From DATATV01 sp035551355 (GTDB lineage: Bacteria > Actinomycetota > Actinomycetes > Mycobacteriales > Pseudonocardiaceae), in the NCBI GenBank assembly GCA_035551355.1, contig DASZNF010000086.1, positions 1 through 64,000 on the forward strand: a DNA stretch of 64,000 bases. Reading direction: 5' to 3'. A program made the position numbers and the translations under genes. The notes under the pieces were generated by a model. The model saw only the letters and a program-made list of their open reading frames with translations. It was not told the origin of the DNA and did no database searches. The stretch's first letter is position 1; the number at the start of each line of letters is the position of its first letter. Below are positions 55,712 to 64,000 of this stretch, piece by piece.

Positions 55712-57420
55712 CCGCGACCCGGTCCTCGTCCCGATCCGCCACCGAAGCGGAAATCCTGGTCGGCCGGGTGCTGGATGCCTTGCTGCGCGAGGATTTCCTG
55801 CGGATGCGCACCGCCGGGCGGATCGTCACCCGGGCCGACGGCGACTGGCTGCGGTTCCTGGTCGGCGACCGGGCGGCCGAGCTCGCGGTGCGGGAAGGCC
55901 GGTTCCAGTGCGTCTACGAGGTGCGCGATCCGGCGCTGGTGGTGGACGGCCAGCGGGTGGCCGGGCTGGACCCGGTGCTGGACGTGCTGGCCTGCGGCGT
56001 GAAACCGGTGGACCTGGACGGATTCGCCGACTTCCGGGCCGAGTGCGGGCAGGCCCTGGCCGCCGTGCGCGGTCAGGACGCGGCCCGGGAGGGCGTGGTC
56101 GCGGCGCTGCCCGAGCCGGGCCCGGGCCTGCTGACCGGACTGCGTTACGACACGCTGGCCGCGTACGAAGAGCACCCGGTGTACCCGACCGGCCGGTGCC
56201 GGCACGACCTGACCGAGGACGAACTTCACCGGTATGCGCCCGAATTCGCGCCCCGGTTCACCCTCCGCTGGCTCGGCCTGCCCCCGGAACTCGTCGACCG
56301 GCAAGGGGAACTGCCCAACTGGTGGCCAGTGCACGAGGACCGGATCGCGGTCCCGGTGCACCCGCTGACCGCCGAGCGGCTGCTTCCCGAGCTGGCGGCC
56401 GATCTCGGGTTGGCCGACACCACGACGATTTCCGCCGTGTCCGTGGCGCCGACGCTGTCCATGCGCACGGTCGCGGTGCTTGGTGATCCGGGCGTGCACA
56501 TCAAGCTGCCGCTGCCCACCAGCACGCTGGGCCGGCGCAACCGGCGCGGCATCAAACCGGGCACGCTGTCCGACGGCGCGATCACCGAACGGTTGCTGCG
56601 TATGGTGATCGCCCGCGAACCCCGGTTCGCCGACCGGGTGCTGCTGGCCGACGAACAGACCTACGCCCAGACCGGCCACGAATTCCTCGGCTTCCTGGTT
56701 CGTCGGCACCCGGCCGGGATCGGCGTGGCCGAGGTGGTGTCGGCCGCCGCGCTGCTCGCGCCCGACGCCACCGGCGCGACCGTGCTGGCCGGACTGGCCG
56801 ACCGCTACTTCGACGGGGAACCGTTGGCGTTACTGGATTCCTACCTGACGCTGCTGTTCGACTGGCAGGTCACCCTGCTGGCCTACGGCATCGCGCTGGA
56901 ATCCCACCAGCAGAACATCTCCCTGCTGCTGGACGCACCCGGCGGGCGCACCCGGCTGCGCCTGCTGATCCGGGACAACGACGGTCCGCGCCTGCATCCC
57001 GGGCGGCTGGCGGCGGCACTCGGCCCGGACGCGCCGGTCGCCGCGGGTTTCGACCGGATCGACGACCGGCGCATGGTGGTGGACCGGGTCGGGGCCCTGG
57101 TGGACGTGTTCACCACCATCACGGTCCATCTGTGTGCGGCGGCGCCGATGTTCGCGCTGCCCGCCGAGCAGGCCGAGGCCGGACTGGACCTGGTGCGGTC
57201 CCGGCTGGCCGAGGCGATCGGGGAAAGCCCGGACGCGCAACTGCTGCGCGATTCCGTGTTGGCCGCACCGGTTCTGCCGGTGAAGGCGATGGTCACCGCG
57301 GGAACGCTGCTGACCAAGCAGCGCTCCGGCGCGGTCGACATCAACAAGTTCTATCTCCGCTGCGGCCCCAACTACCTGCGCGCGTCCGGCGACACCGGAC
57401 CCCGCCGCGCTGCTGGCTGA
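55708..57420 (+). CDS. NIS siderophore synthetase, IucA/IucC family (PvsB-like position)
   Basis: A 570-residue NRPS-independent siderophore synthetase, which condenses citrate or a derivative with an amine or alcohol using ATP. The usual ATP-loop motif (GHxxHPxxKxR) appears in a divergent form, EEHPVYPTGRCRH (near residue 150). VHPLTAERLLPEL replaces the common HPWQ motif, and APTLSMRTVAVL with HIKLPLPTSTLGRRNRRG follows. The C-terminal part has ESHQQNISLLLD and LLIRDNDGPRLH. The GTG overlaps the ATP-grasp stop by four bases. Assignment to PvsB rests on gene order, not on a tree. Confidence 0.88.
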   Translation: MTATRSSSRSATEAEILVGRVLDALLREDFLRMRTAGRIVTRADGDWLRFLVGDRAAELAVREGRFQCVYEVRDPALVVDGQRVAGLDPVLDVLACGVKPVDLDGFADFRAECGQALAAVRGQDAAREGVVAALPEPGPGLLTGLRYDTLAAYEEHPVYPTGRCRHDLTEDELHRYAPEFAPRFTLRWLGLPPELVDRQGELPNWWPVHEDRIAVPVHPLTAERLLPELAADLGLADTTTISAVSVAPTLSMRTVAVLGDPGVHIKLPLPTSTLGRRNRRGIKPGTLSDGAITERLLRMVIAREPRFADRVLLADEQTYAQTGHEFLGFLVRRHPAGIGVAEVVSAAALLAPDATGATVLAGLADRYFDGEPLALLDSYLTLLFDWQVTLLAYGIALESHQQNISLLLDAPGGRTRLRLLIRDNDGPRLHPGRLAAALGPDAPVAAGFDRIDDRRMVVDRVGALVDVFTTITVHLCAAAPMFALPAEQAEAGLDLVRSRLAEAIGESPDAQLLRDSVLAAPVLPVKAMVTAGTLLTKQRSGAVDINKFYLRCGPNYLRASGDTGPRRAAG

Positions 57421-57468
57421 CCGGCGGTCCCTTCCGCGTGCTCATCCACCGACAACAGGAGACGTTGA

Positions 57469-59151
57469 ATGTCCAGTGCCATCGACACCGCGCCGATCGC
57501 GCGGCCGGCCGGCGGTCTCGCTGAACTCCGCGCCGAGGACGTCGTCGCGCACACCCTGCTCAACTGCTACCTCCGGGAAATGGCCCAGCCCGAACGCCAG
57601 GCCGTGCTGGACGGTGACACCCTGCGCATTCGCCTGCCCCGCACCGACGTGCTGCTGAGCGTCGCGGTCCGCCGGGCCGCGCTGTCCGGCGCCCACCGGT
57701 TCACCGGCCCGGCTTTGCTGGCCAACGGAACGGACTGGACCGAACTGGGCTGGCGGCGGCTGGCCGAACTGCTGGCCGAGGAACTGCGCCGGGCCACCGG
57801 AGTGGCCAACGAGGAATTCCTCGACCAGGTGGCGGGCAGCCACGCGGTGACCCGCACGCTGCTGCGAAATCCGCGCCCAGTCGTCGAACCGGACCAGCGC
57901 TACCTGGAATCCGAGCGGGCTTTGCTGCTGGGCCACCGGTTTCACCCCACGCCGAAGTCCCGGTCCGGGGCGAGCCGGGACTGGCCGTCCTACGCCCCGG
58001 AGACCGGCGCCACCATGACCGTGCGCCACCTCGCGGTGCGCGAGAACCTGGTGCGTCAGGAAACGCTGGCGCCGGACACATTGTCGGCCATGGACTCGCT
58101 GGGCGAAGTGCCCGACGGTTACCGGCTGCTGCCGGTGCATCCATGGCAGTACGAGTTGTTGCGCGGCAACGAAACGTTGAGCCGAGCGCTGCGCGACGGC
58201 GACCTGATCGATCTCGGGCCGGGCGAGCGAAGCTTCGCCGCGACCTCCTCGGTGCGCACCCTCTACGGCCGCGACGAATTCCTCAAGTTCAGTCTCAACG
58301 TGCGGATCACCAACTGTGTGCGGAAGAACTCGGCCTACGAACTGGCCGGTTCGGTGGCGCTGACCCGGCTGCTGGATCACGAACTGTCCGGCTGGCGCAC
58401 CCGGTTTCCCGGTTGTGCGGTGTTGCGCGAACCCGGTTACCGCACAGTGGATCTGGCCGATTCCGAACTGCTGGAGGGCTTCGGCGTCATCGTCCGCGAA
58501 GGCCCGGGACGGCACCTGCTGCCGGGGGTGACGCCATTGCTGGCCGGGGCGATCGCCGACGAGTACGCCTGCTCCGGCGCTCAGGTGTCCCGGCTGCTCG
58601 GCGAACCCGCCACCGACCGGGTGCTGGCCTGGTGGTGGGCCTACCTGCGGCTGCTGCTGCCCCCGGTGCTGGCCGCGTTCTTCGCCCACGGCGTGGTGTT
58701 CGAGCCGCACCTGCAGAACGTGCTGGTCGGGGTGGACGCCGACGGGATGCCGGCCCAGGTTCTGTTGCGGGACCTGGAAGGCGCCAAGCTGGTCGACCAC
58801 CGGCACACCGGATTCCTGCGCGAATTGGACCCGGCAGTGGCCGGTCCGATGACCTACGACCCGGTCCGGGGCTGGCGGCGGGTGGCCTACTGCCTGCTGG
58901 TCAACCACGTCTCGGAAACCCTGGCCGCGCTGGCCGATCTGCGGCCCGAGCTGGAACCGGCACTGTGGCGGGCGGTGCGCGAGCAGCTGGCCGACTGCGC
59001 CGAAACGCACGACCACCCGGCCGAGCTGCGGGCGGTGCTGGCCGGGGTTCCGGTGCCGGCCAAGACGAATCTGCTCACCCGGTGGCGGCGCACCGGCGAC
59101 CGGGAGGCGGGCTACCTGCCGCTGCCGTTGCCGCTGGGACCGGACGCGTGA
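57469..59151 (+). CDS. NIS siderophore synthetase, IucA/IucC family (PvsD-like position)
   Basis: A 560-residue second NIS synthetase with more canonical motifs: LLGHRFHPTPKSRSG for ATP, LPVHPWQYELL, then FLKFSLNVRITNCVRKNSAY, FFAHGVVFEPHLQNVLVG and LLRDLEGAKLVDHRH. Two synthetases in one operon suggest two condensations on a citrate-type core. The ATG has AGGAG seven bases upstream and lies 48 bp after the first synthetase, the position where proteobacterial clusters carry the exporter pvsC. Its stop overlaps the decarboxylase start as GTGA. Confidence 0.9.
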   Translation: MSSAIDTAPIARPAGGLAELRAEDVVAHTLLNCYLREMAQPERQAVLDGDTLRIRLPRTDVLLSVAVRRAALSGAHRFTGPALLANGTDWTELGWRRLAELLAEELRRATGVANEEFLDQVAGSHAVTRTLLRNPRPVVEPDQRYLESERALLLGHRFHPTPKSRSGASRDWPSYAPETGATMTVRHLAVRENLVRQETLAPDTLSAMDSLGEVPDGYRLLPVHPWQYELLRGNETLSRALRDGDLIDLGPGERSFAATSSVRTLYGRDEFLKFSLNVRITNCVRKNSAYELAGSVALTRLLDHELSGWRTRFPGCAVLREPGYRTVDLADSELLEGFGVIVREGPGRHLLPGVTPLLAGAIADEYACSGAQVSRLLGEPATDRVLAWWWAYLRLLLPPVLAAFFAHGVVFEPHLQNVLVGVDADGMPAQVLLRDLEGAKLVDHRHTGFLRELDPAVAGPMTYDPVRGWRRVAYCLLVNHVSETLAALADLRPELEPALWRAVREQLADCAETHDHPAELRAVLAGVPVPAKTNLLTRWRRTGDREAGYLPLPLPLGPDA

Positions 59152-60314
59152 TCACCGAACCGGTGCGGGCCCGGCTGGCGGAGCTGCCCGACGAGGACCT
59201 GCCCGCCTATCTCTACGACCTCACCGCGCTGGCCGAGCAGGTCGGCCGGGTGCGCGACTGCCTGCCCGATGAGGTCGAGCTTTACTATGCGGCCAAGGCG
59301 AATCCGGCCGAACCGGTGCTGCGGGTGCTGGCCGGGTTCGTGACCGGGATCGAGGTCGCCTCGGCCGGCGAACTGGCCCACGTCCGCGCGGCCTGCCCGG
59401 ACGTGCCGCTGGCCTTCGGTGGTCCGGCCAAGAGCCCGGCCGAGATCGGCGCCGCCCTGGCCGCCGGGGCGCACCGGTTCCACGTGGAGAGCGAGCACGA
59501 ACTGCGCCTGCTGTGCGCGCTGGCCGAACGGGCGGACGCACGCCCGGAAGTGCTGCTGCGGCTGAACTTCCCCATCGGGGTGGGGGATTCGGTCGCGCTG
59601 GCCATGGGCGGGCGGCCCAGCCCGTTCGGTCTCGACCCGGGCGCGGTGGCCGACTGCCTGCGCATCGTCGCCGGGCAGCGGCGGGTGCGGGTGGCCGGGG
59701 TGCACGCCCATCTGGCCAGCGGCCTGGACGCCACCGGGCAACTGGCCACCGCCCGCCGGATCGCCGACGCGGCCCGGAACACCGGGATTCCGTTGCGGGA
59801 ACTGAACATCGGCGGCGGCATGCAGGTGGACTACGGTCGCCCGGCCGACCGGTTCGACTGGGCCGGGTTCGGGGCGGGCCTGAAGGAACTGGCCGCTGAC
59901 GTGCCGGACACCCGGCTGCGCATCGAGCCGGGCCGGTCGCTGACCGCCTACTGCGGCTGGTACGCCGCGACCGTGGCCGACGTGAAACACAGCCAGGGCA
60001 AGGCCTTCGCCCTCATTCGCGGCGGCACGCACCACTTCCGCACCCCCGCGGCGAAGTCACACAGCCACCCGTTCGAGATAATCCACAATGGACAGTGGAG
60101 CTACGGGTGGTCGCGGCCGACCGCGCGGGACGAACCGGTGACCATCGCCGGGCAACTCTGCACGCCCAAGGACGTGCTGGCCCGGGACATTCCGGTGGAG
60201 CTGTTGCGGGCCGGGGACCGGGTGGTGTTCGGCCTGGCCGGGGCGTACGCCTGGAACATCTCGCACCACGAGTTCCTGATGCACCCCCGGCCCGGCTTCC
60301 ACTACCTGGGCTAG
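59148..60314 (+). CDS. PLP-dependent type III decarboxylase of siderophore biosynthesis (PvsE/SbnH-like)
   Basis: A 388-residue alanine-racemase-fold decarboxylase. The PLP lysine is in YYAAKANP near residue 47; the phosphate loop NIGGGMQVDY and EPGRSLTAYCG follow. The conserved cysteine region is GQLCTPKDVLARD, and AGAYAWNISHHEF ends the protein. Relatives in vibrioferrin (PvsE), achromobactin (AcsE) and staphyloferrin B (SbnH) clusters decarboxylate an amino acid, free or already joined to citrate, to give the amine or alcohol piece of the siderophore. Overlaps the upstream synthetase by four bases. It ends six bases before the convergent S10 gene. Confidence 0.9.
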   Translation: MITEPVRARLAELPDEDLPAYLYDLTALAEQVGRVRDCLPDEVELYYAAKANPAEPVLRVLAGFVTGIEVASAGELAHVRAACPDVPLAFGGPAKSPAEIGAALAAGAHRFHVESEHELRLLCALAERADARPEVLLRLNFPIGVGDSVALAMGGRPSPFGLDPGAVADCLRIVAGQRRVRVAGVHAHLASGLDATGQLATARRIADAARNTGIPLRELNIGGGMQVDYGRPADRFDWAGFGAGLKELAADVPDTRLRIEPGRSLTAYCGWYAATVADVKHSQGKAFALIRGGTHHFRTPAAKSHSHPFEIIHNGQWSYGWSRPTARDEPVTIAGQLCTPKDVLARDIPVELLRAGDRVVFGLAGAYAWNISHHEFLMHPRPGFHYLG

Positions 60315-60320
60315 GAAGGA

Positions 60321-61796
60321 CTACGAGGCGGACCGCACGAACCGGGACAGGTGCGCGGACTGGGCGATCCGGCTCGGCTCGTGCACGTACATCATGTGGC
60401 CCGCCTCGTAGTACTCCGACTCGATGTTCGCTCGCAGCTCTCGCGGAATGGCCAGATGGGCCAGCACGTACTCGGCGGCGAAGTGCGGGGTCGCGCCGTC
60501 GTGGTAGCCGAACGCCACGTGCACCCTCAGATGCGGGTTCGCCCGCATGGCCGCGGCCAGCCGGTCGGCCACGGTCACCGAGGAACCCTCGAACTCCTTG
60601 TAGGACCAGGGTTGCACCCGCCGGGTCAGCACCTCGTAGGGCAGATCGTTGACATACTCCAGTTCCGTGCGCACGTAGTGGTTCAGCGCCGCGGTGTACG
60701 GGCCGAGGTAGGCCGTGTAGGACGGGTCCTCGCTGAAGTGCTCCCGTCCGTAGTCGGTGTCCGGCCCGGTGAACCGCGCGTCCAGCCGGCCGGTCACCAA
60801 TCGCTTGTCCCGCAACAGTTCCGTGAAGAACCGCACATGCTCCACCCGCAGGTCGACCCGGTCGACGTAATCGGCCGACAACCCGGTCAGCGACGCCACC
60901 TTCGCCACCGCGGCCGCCCGTTCCTCGTCGGTCAGCCGGTCGCCCTGGTGCAGCGCCCACAGGTAGTCGCGGGCCGCGTACTCCTCGGCCTCGGCCACCA
61001 CCTCGGCCAGCGAGCGATCCCCGTGCCGACCGTGATAGTGCGCGATGGCCGCGTAGGTGGGCAGGAACAGCGCGAACGGCAGGTCGTTGCCCCTGGTGAA
61101 CCGAATGGTGCCCATGTCAAGCACCGAGGAGATCAGCATGATCCCGTTGAGGTACATGCCATAGCGCTCCTGCAGATGCTCGGCCAGCCCGGCCGCGCGC
61201 AGCGTGCCGTAGGACTCGCCGGCCAGGAACTTCGGCGACATCCACCGGCCGTTGCGCGAGGTCCACAACCGGATCACCTCGCCGACCGACTCCAGATCAC
61301 CGGTGAAACCATGGTAATCGGTCGGTTTGCCGCCTTTGACCGCACGGGAGTAGCCGGTGGACACCGGGTCGATGAACACCAGATCGCTGTCCGCCAACAG
61401 GGATTCGGTGTTGTCCACCAGGTCGTAGGGCGGCGGTCGCAGCGCCCCCGCGTCGCTGGACACCACCCGGCGCGGCCCCAGCAGTCCCAGGTGCAGCCAC
61501 ACGCTGGACGAGCCCGGCCCGCCGTTGAACGCGAAGGTCACCGGGCGGGTGCGCGGATCGGCGCCGTCCAGGGTGTAGGCGGTCAGGAACACCTCGGCCT
61601 CGGCCTTGTGCCCGTCGAACTTGCCCTCCTCCACGGCTTCCTTGCGCACCACGATCCGGCCGGAGGTCGCGGTGTAGGCCAGGGTGTCCGCGCCGATGGT
61701 CAGGCTGTGCGTGGTGGCGACCAGATCATCGGTCGGTTCGAGGGTGGTGTCCTTGGCCTTCGGGTCGGCCTGCTCGTCCGGGGTGCGCTCTGCCAT
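60321..61796 (-). CDS. Serine carboxypeptidase-like peptidase (S10 family)
   Basis: A 491-residue alpha/beta-hydrolase of the S10 type. It shows FAFNGGPGSSSVWLHLGLLG (oxyanion loop), VFIDPVSTGYSRA, the nucleophile in FLAGESYGTLRAAGL, and the acid and histidine near FGYHDGATPHFAAEY and YYEAGHMMYVHEPS. No signal peptide is visible, which is unusual because most S10 enzymes are secretory, but bacterial members without one exist. The ATG at 61796 has TAGGGT seven bases upstream. A few codons upstream an in-frame ATG also exists. Confidence 0.88.
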   Translation of the reverse strand: MAERTPDEQADPKAKDTTLEPTDDLVATTHSLTIGADTLAYTATSGRIVVRKEAVEEGKFDGHKAEAEVFLTAYTLDGADPRTRPVTFAFNGGPGSSSVWLHLGLLGPRRVVSSDAGALRPPPYDLVDNTESLLADSDLVFIDPVSTGYSRAVKGGKPTDYHGFTGDLESVGEVIRLWTSRNGRWMSPKFLAGESYGTLRAAGLAEHLQERYGMYLNGIMLISSVLDMGTIRFTRGNDLPFALFLPTYAAIAHYHGRHGDRSLAEVVAEAEEYAARDYLWALHQGDRLTDEERAAAVAKVASLTGLSADYVDRVDLRVEHVRFFTELLRDKRLVTGRLDARFTGPDTDYGREHFSEDPSYTAYLGPYTAALNHYVRTELEYVNDLPYEVLTRRVQPWSYKEFEGSSVTVADRLAAAMRANPHLRVHVAFGYHDGATPHFAAEYVLAHLAIPRELRANIESEYYEAGHMMYVHEPSRIAQSAHLSRFVRSAS

Positions 61797-62171
61797 GCCG
61801 ATCACCCTAATCCGCGGAACATCGCGCCGGACCCGGCCGGATGAGGCGTTCTGCCTGCATGAGAGCGCGGCTCCCGCTGCTGTCTCGGCGGGTTGGGCGT
61901 GGTTTTGGTCACTGGTCTCATCGCCGCACTGGTCCCCACCCGCCGCAACATCACCATGATCGAAGTGCCCGGATTGGTCGGAACCACCGCCCTGATTTTG
62001 AGCGTTCCGCGACTGTCCGCTCGCTCTCGGTGATGTTACTTCCCGGTAGGGCGGGGTCCCCGCGCGATCTCTCTCGGAGTTGATCCTGCTGTACAGCTCG
62101 ATTCAGCGACTGCGGTCACATGTGGCCCGGGTGGTTCGACGACGGTTGCCTCGCAGTGCGACCATAGGTAC
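61797..62171. other. 375-bp intergenic region between the S10 and NADH dehydrogenase genes
   Basis: It holds TAGGGT (minus strand, 61809-61804), the S10 gene's minus-10. On the plus strand a 44-codon frame from a GTG at 61899 to a TGA at 62031-62033 reads MVLVTGLIAALVPTRRNITM and onward, a hydrophobic stretch followed by basic residues. It has no good ribosome site, so I do not call it a gene. Nothing else is apparent. Confidence 0.4.
61804..61809 (-). promoter_or_regulatory. Leaderless minus-10 of the S10 peptidase gene
   Basis: TAGGGT on the minus strand lies seven bases before the ATG at 61796, with no ribosome site. Confidence 0.5.
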
Positions 62172-63497
62172 ATGGCCGCAGCTAAATCACAACCCGCACG
62201 GATCCTGATCCTCGGCGGAGGTTACGTGGGGCTGTACACCGCGCTGGGTCTGCAGAAGAAGCTGCGCCTGCGTGAGGCGTCAGTCACGCTGGTCGACCCG
62301 CAGCCGCACATGACCTACCAGCCCTTCCTGCCGGAGGCCGCCGCCGGAGCCATCGAGCCCCGGCACGTGGTTGTGCCGCTGCGCCGGACGCTGCGCAAGT
62401 GCCATGTCGTCACCGCGCGCGTCACCAAGGTCGACAACGCCGCCAAGCGGGTCACCGTCGAGGCGATCGACGGCCACGTCGAGGAGATCGGCTACGACAT
62501 CCTCGTGGTCGCGCTCGGCTCGACCCCGCGCCTGCTGCCCATTCCGGGCCTGGCCGAGCACGGCATCTCGTTCAAGACCGTGGGCGAGGCCATCTTCCTG
62601 CGCAACCACGTGCTGTCCCGGATGGACCTCGCGGCCAGCACGCTGGACCCGGAGCTGCGCAAGCGGCTGCTCACCTTCACCGTGGTCGGCGGCGGCTTCG
62701 CCGGTATCGAGGTGCTCAGCGAACTCGAGGACATGACCCGGTTCGCCACCCGCTACTACGACAACATCGAGCCGGAGGACCTCCGCTGGGTGCTGGTCGA
62801 GGCGGCCGGCCGGATCCTGCCCGAGGTGCGCGAGAGCCTCGGCGTGTGGACGGTCGAGCAGCTGGAGGGCCGCGGCATCGAGATCTACCTGTCGACCTTC
62901 GCCAAGTCGTTCGAGAACGGCGTGGTGCAGCTGTCCGACGGCACCGAGTTCGCCAGCGACACCATCGTGTGGACCGCGGGCGTCAAGGCCAACCCGGTGC
63001 TCAACAGCACCGACCTGCCGCTGGACGAGCGGGGCCGGCTCAAGGCCAACGCCACCATGCAGGTCGTGGACACTCCCGGGGTGTGGACCGCCGGTGACTG
63101 TGCCGCGGTGCCCGACCTCTCCCGCACCGAGCAGGACCCGAACGCCACCTGCGCGCCCAACGCGCAGCACGCGGTGCGCCAGGCCATGCACCTGTCCAAG
63201 AACATCATCGCGGCGATCCGCGGCGGCCGGCCGACCGACTACTACCACAAGAACGTCGGCTCGGTGGCCAGCCTGGGCCTGCACAAGGGCGTCGCGGACA
63301 CCTACGACGTCAAGGTCAAGGGCATCCTGGCCTGGTTCATGCACCGCGCCTACCACGTCAGCCGGATGCCCACGTTCAACCGCAAGGTGCGCATCCAGCT
63401 CGACTGGGCGGTCAACGGCCTGTTCCGGCGGGAGATCATCTCGCTGGGTCAGATCAACGACCCGAAGGCCGAGTTCAACCGCGCCTCGCAGAGCTGA
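62172..63497 (+). CDS. ndh: Type II NADH dehydrogenase (NDH-2)
   Basis: A 441-residue non-proton-pumping NADH:menaquinone oxidoreductase. Two dinucleotide motifs are present: ILILGGGYVGLYTALGL for FAD and FTVVGGGFAGIEVLSEL for NADH. The quinone-site-type stretch is APNAQHAVRQAMHL, and the C-terminal amphipathic part (IQLDWAVNGLFRREIISLGQ) binds the membrane. The ATG at 62172 is preceded by AGGT only three bases away, so the initiation mode is unclear. Confidence 0.94.
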   Translation: MAAAKSQPARILILGGGYVGLYTALGLQKKLRLREASVTLVDPQPHMTYQPFLPEAAAGAIEPRHVVVPLRRTLRKCHVVTARVTKVDNAAKRVTVEAIDGHVEEIGYDILVVALGSTPRLLPIPGLAEHGISFKTVGEAIFLRNHVLSRMDLAASTLDPELRKRLLTFTVVGGGFAGIEVLSELEDMTRFATRYYDNIEPEDLRWVLVEAAGRILPEVRESLGVWTVEQLEGRGIEIYLSTFAKSFENGVVQLSDGTEFASDTIVWTAGVKANPVLNSTDLPLDERGRLKANATMQVVDTPGVWTAGDCAAVPDLSRTEQDPNATCAPNAQHAVRQAMHLSKNIIAAIRGGRPTDYYHKNVGSVASLGLHKGVADTYDVKVKGILAWFMHRAYHVSRMPTFNRKVRIQLDWAVNGLFRREIISLGQINDPKAEFNRASQS

Positions 63498-63860
63498 CCT
63501 GCCATTCGCCCGGGGTCTGACCTGGGCGGATCCGGTACGGACCAGCGGCTACCCGAAGCTGGTCCGGCGATGGTCCGGTGTTGTTTCCGGGAAAACCGAA
63601 CGGTAACCAGCCCGCCACCGGTAAACTCGGCACCTGAACTACCCGCCGATCAGGTGACCTTGTTACCCGTTCGGGCTACCTTGCGGTTGGTTTCCGCGAG
63701 AGTAGTAACGAACGGGCTAATGTTCCGATCTCTACGGTAGTTCATTCGGGGGAACGGCTGCGCACGGATGTAGTCGCGCCTTGACAGCACGTAGCGTGAA
63801 AAGCAGACTACGAGTCGTGCGTCACCCGAAAGAGTGAACGCGACCGTGGAGCGGAGTGTC
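63498..63860. other. 363-bp intergenic region downstream of ndh
   Basis: No coding frame is convincing; a 70-codon minus-strand frame (63650-63862) has atypical composition. CCCGTTCG and CGAACGGG form an inverted pair about 40 bases apart near 63667 and 63710, and CGGGCTA is repeated beside both. The stretch is less GC-rich than average and contains the promoter at 63781. Confidence 0.4.
63781..63809 (+). promoter_or_regulatory. Promoter of the small-protein gene
   Basis: TTGACA at 63781-63786, a 17-base spacer and CAGACT at 63804-63809. The perfect minus-35 is rare in this window. It predicts a leader of about 45 nt before the ATG at 63861. Confidence 0.6.
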
Positions 63861-63983
63861 ATGTCGATCGAGGAGCTTGCTGCGCAGGTGCGCAGCGGGG
63901 AGATCGAGAGCAGCGCGCTGGCCGACTACGCCGAGGAGTACGCCCGGGCCGAGCTGATCTACCGGAACAAGAAGGACGACTGA
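63861..63983 (+). CDS. 40-residue acidic helical small protein
   Basis: An ATG with GCGGAG six bases upstream opens a 40-codon frame (MSIEELAAQVRSGEIESSAL and onward, ending YRNKKDD). Third positions are strongly G/C. The protein is predicted to be almost wholly helical and acidic with a basic end, with no membrane or signal segment. I recognise no family. A good promoter at 63781, typical codon use and a good ribosome site make it a likely real gene. Confidence 0.65.
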   Translation: MSIEELAAQVRSGEIESSALADYAEEYARAELIYRNKKDD

Positions 63984-64000
63984 GCTGACCGTTCCGGACA

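Noticed and set aside
61899..62033. A 44-residue hydrophobic plus-strand frame
   Set aside because: Plausible as a small membrane protein, but no ribosome site or family match.
63650..63862. A 70-residue minus-strand frame
   Set aside because: Codon bias is unlike neighbours and it runs antisense to the promoter of the small-protein gene.

Overview
The window is high-GC DNA from an actinomycete. Codon third positions are mostly G or C, GTG starts are common, and many genes appear to be read from leaderless transcripts. From the Pmt gene (about 6.3 kb) to the exopolyphosphatase-like gene (54.4 kb), gene order largely follows the Mycobacterium tuberculosis Rv1002c-Rv1026 block: Pmt, rsmI, pabB, metG, tatD, rpfB, ksgA, ispE, acyl-AMP ligase, pth, rplY, prs, glmU, TetR, mfd, mazG, transglycosylase, eno, divIC-like, DUF501, ppx-like. 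No mycolic-acid genes are visible. A Pseudonocardiales-type genome is the most likely source, but this is inference.

Layout. 0-8 kb: a MarR/MFS efflux pair, a secreted protein of unknown function, a membrane-embedded Ser/Thr kinase, an acyl-CoA dehydrogenase-like protein and a protein O-mannosyltransferase. 8-18 kb: rsmI, pabB, a PadR-controlled DrrAB-type ABC exporter, metG, tatD, then rpfB-ksgA behind a long leader. 18.2-19.6 kb: a SAM-I riboswitch, a short Cys/Arg leader peptide and an orphan MetN-like protein whose ATPase residues are degenerate, closed by a strong terminator; this cassette separates ksgA from ispE. 19.7-29.4 kb: ispE, an ABC-F protein, a fatty acyl-AMP ligase, an epimerase, pth, rplY, prs and glmU. 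29.5-41.3 kb: a diguanylate cyclase, tRNA-Gln, a desaturase, TetR, a crotonase, mfd, a DUF574-type methyltransferase and a PAS-GGDEF-degenerate-EAL protein. 41.3-54.4 kb: a SurA-like lipoprotein, mazG, two lytic transglycosylase paralogues, an FMN alpha-hydroxyacid dehydrogenase beside a membrane-anchored P450, eno, divIC-like, DUF501, an AidB-like acyl-CoA dehydrogenase and an Ppx/GppA phosphatase.

54.5-60.3 kb holds the most distinctive system: four tightly coupled genes (ATP-grasp ligase, two IucA/IucC-type NIS synthetases, a PLP-dependent type III decarboxylase) behind a near-consensus DtxR/IdeR iron box. Content and order match the vibrioferrin/xanthoferrin biosynthetic genes (pvsA-B-D-E) of proteobacteria, but no exporter gene lies in the operon. 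The right end carries an S10-type carboxypeptidase, a type II NADH dehydrogenase and a 40-residue small protein with a good promoter.

The themes are translation and housekeeping (metG, ksgA, rsmI, pth, rplY, prs, eno), cell-wall turnover (rpfB, two transglycosylases, glmU, divIC-like), c-di-GMP signalling, and metabolite-sensing control (SAM riboswitch, iron box, PadR, MarR and TetR sites). No CRISPR array, insertion sequence, integrase or phage gene was found.
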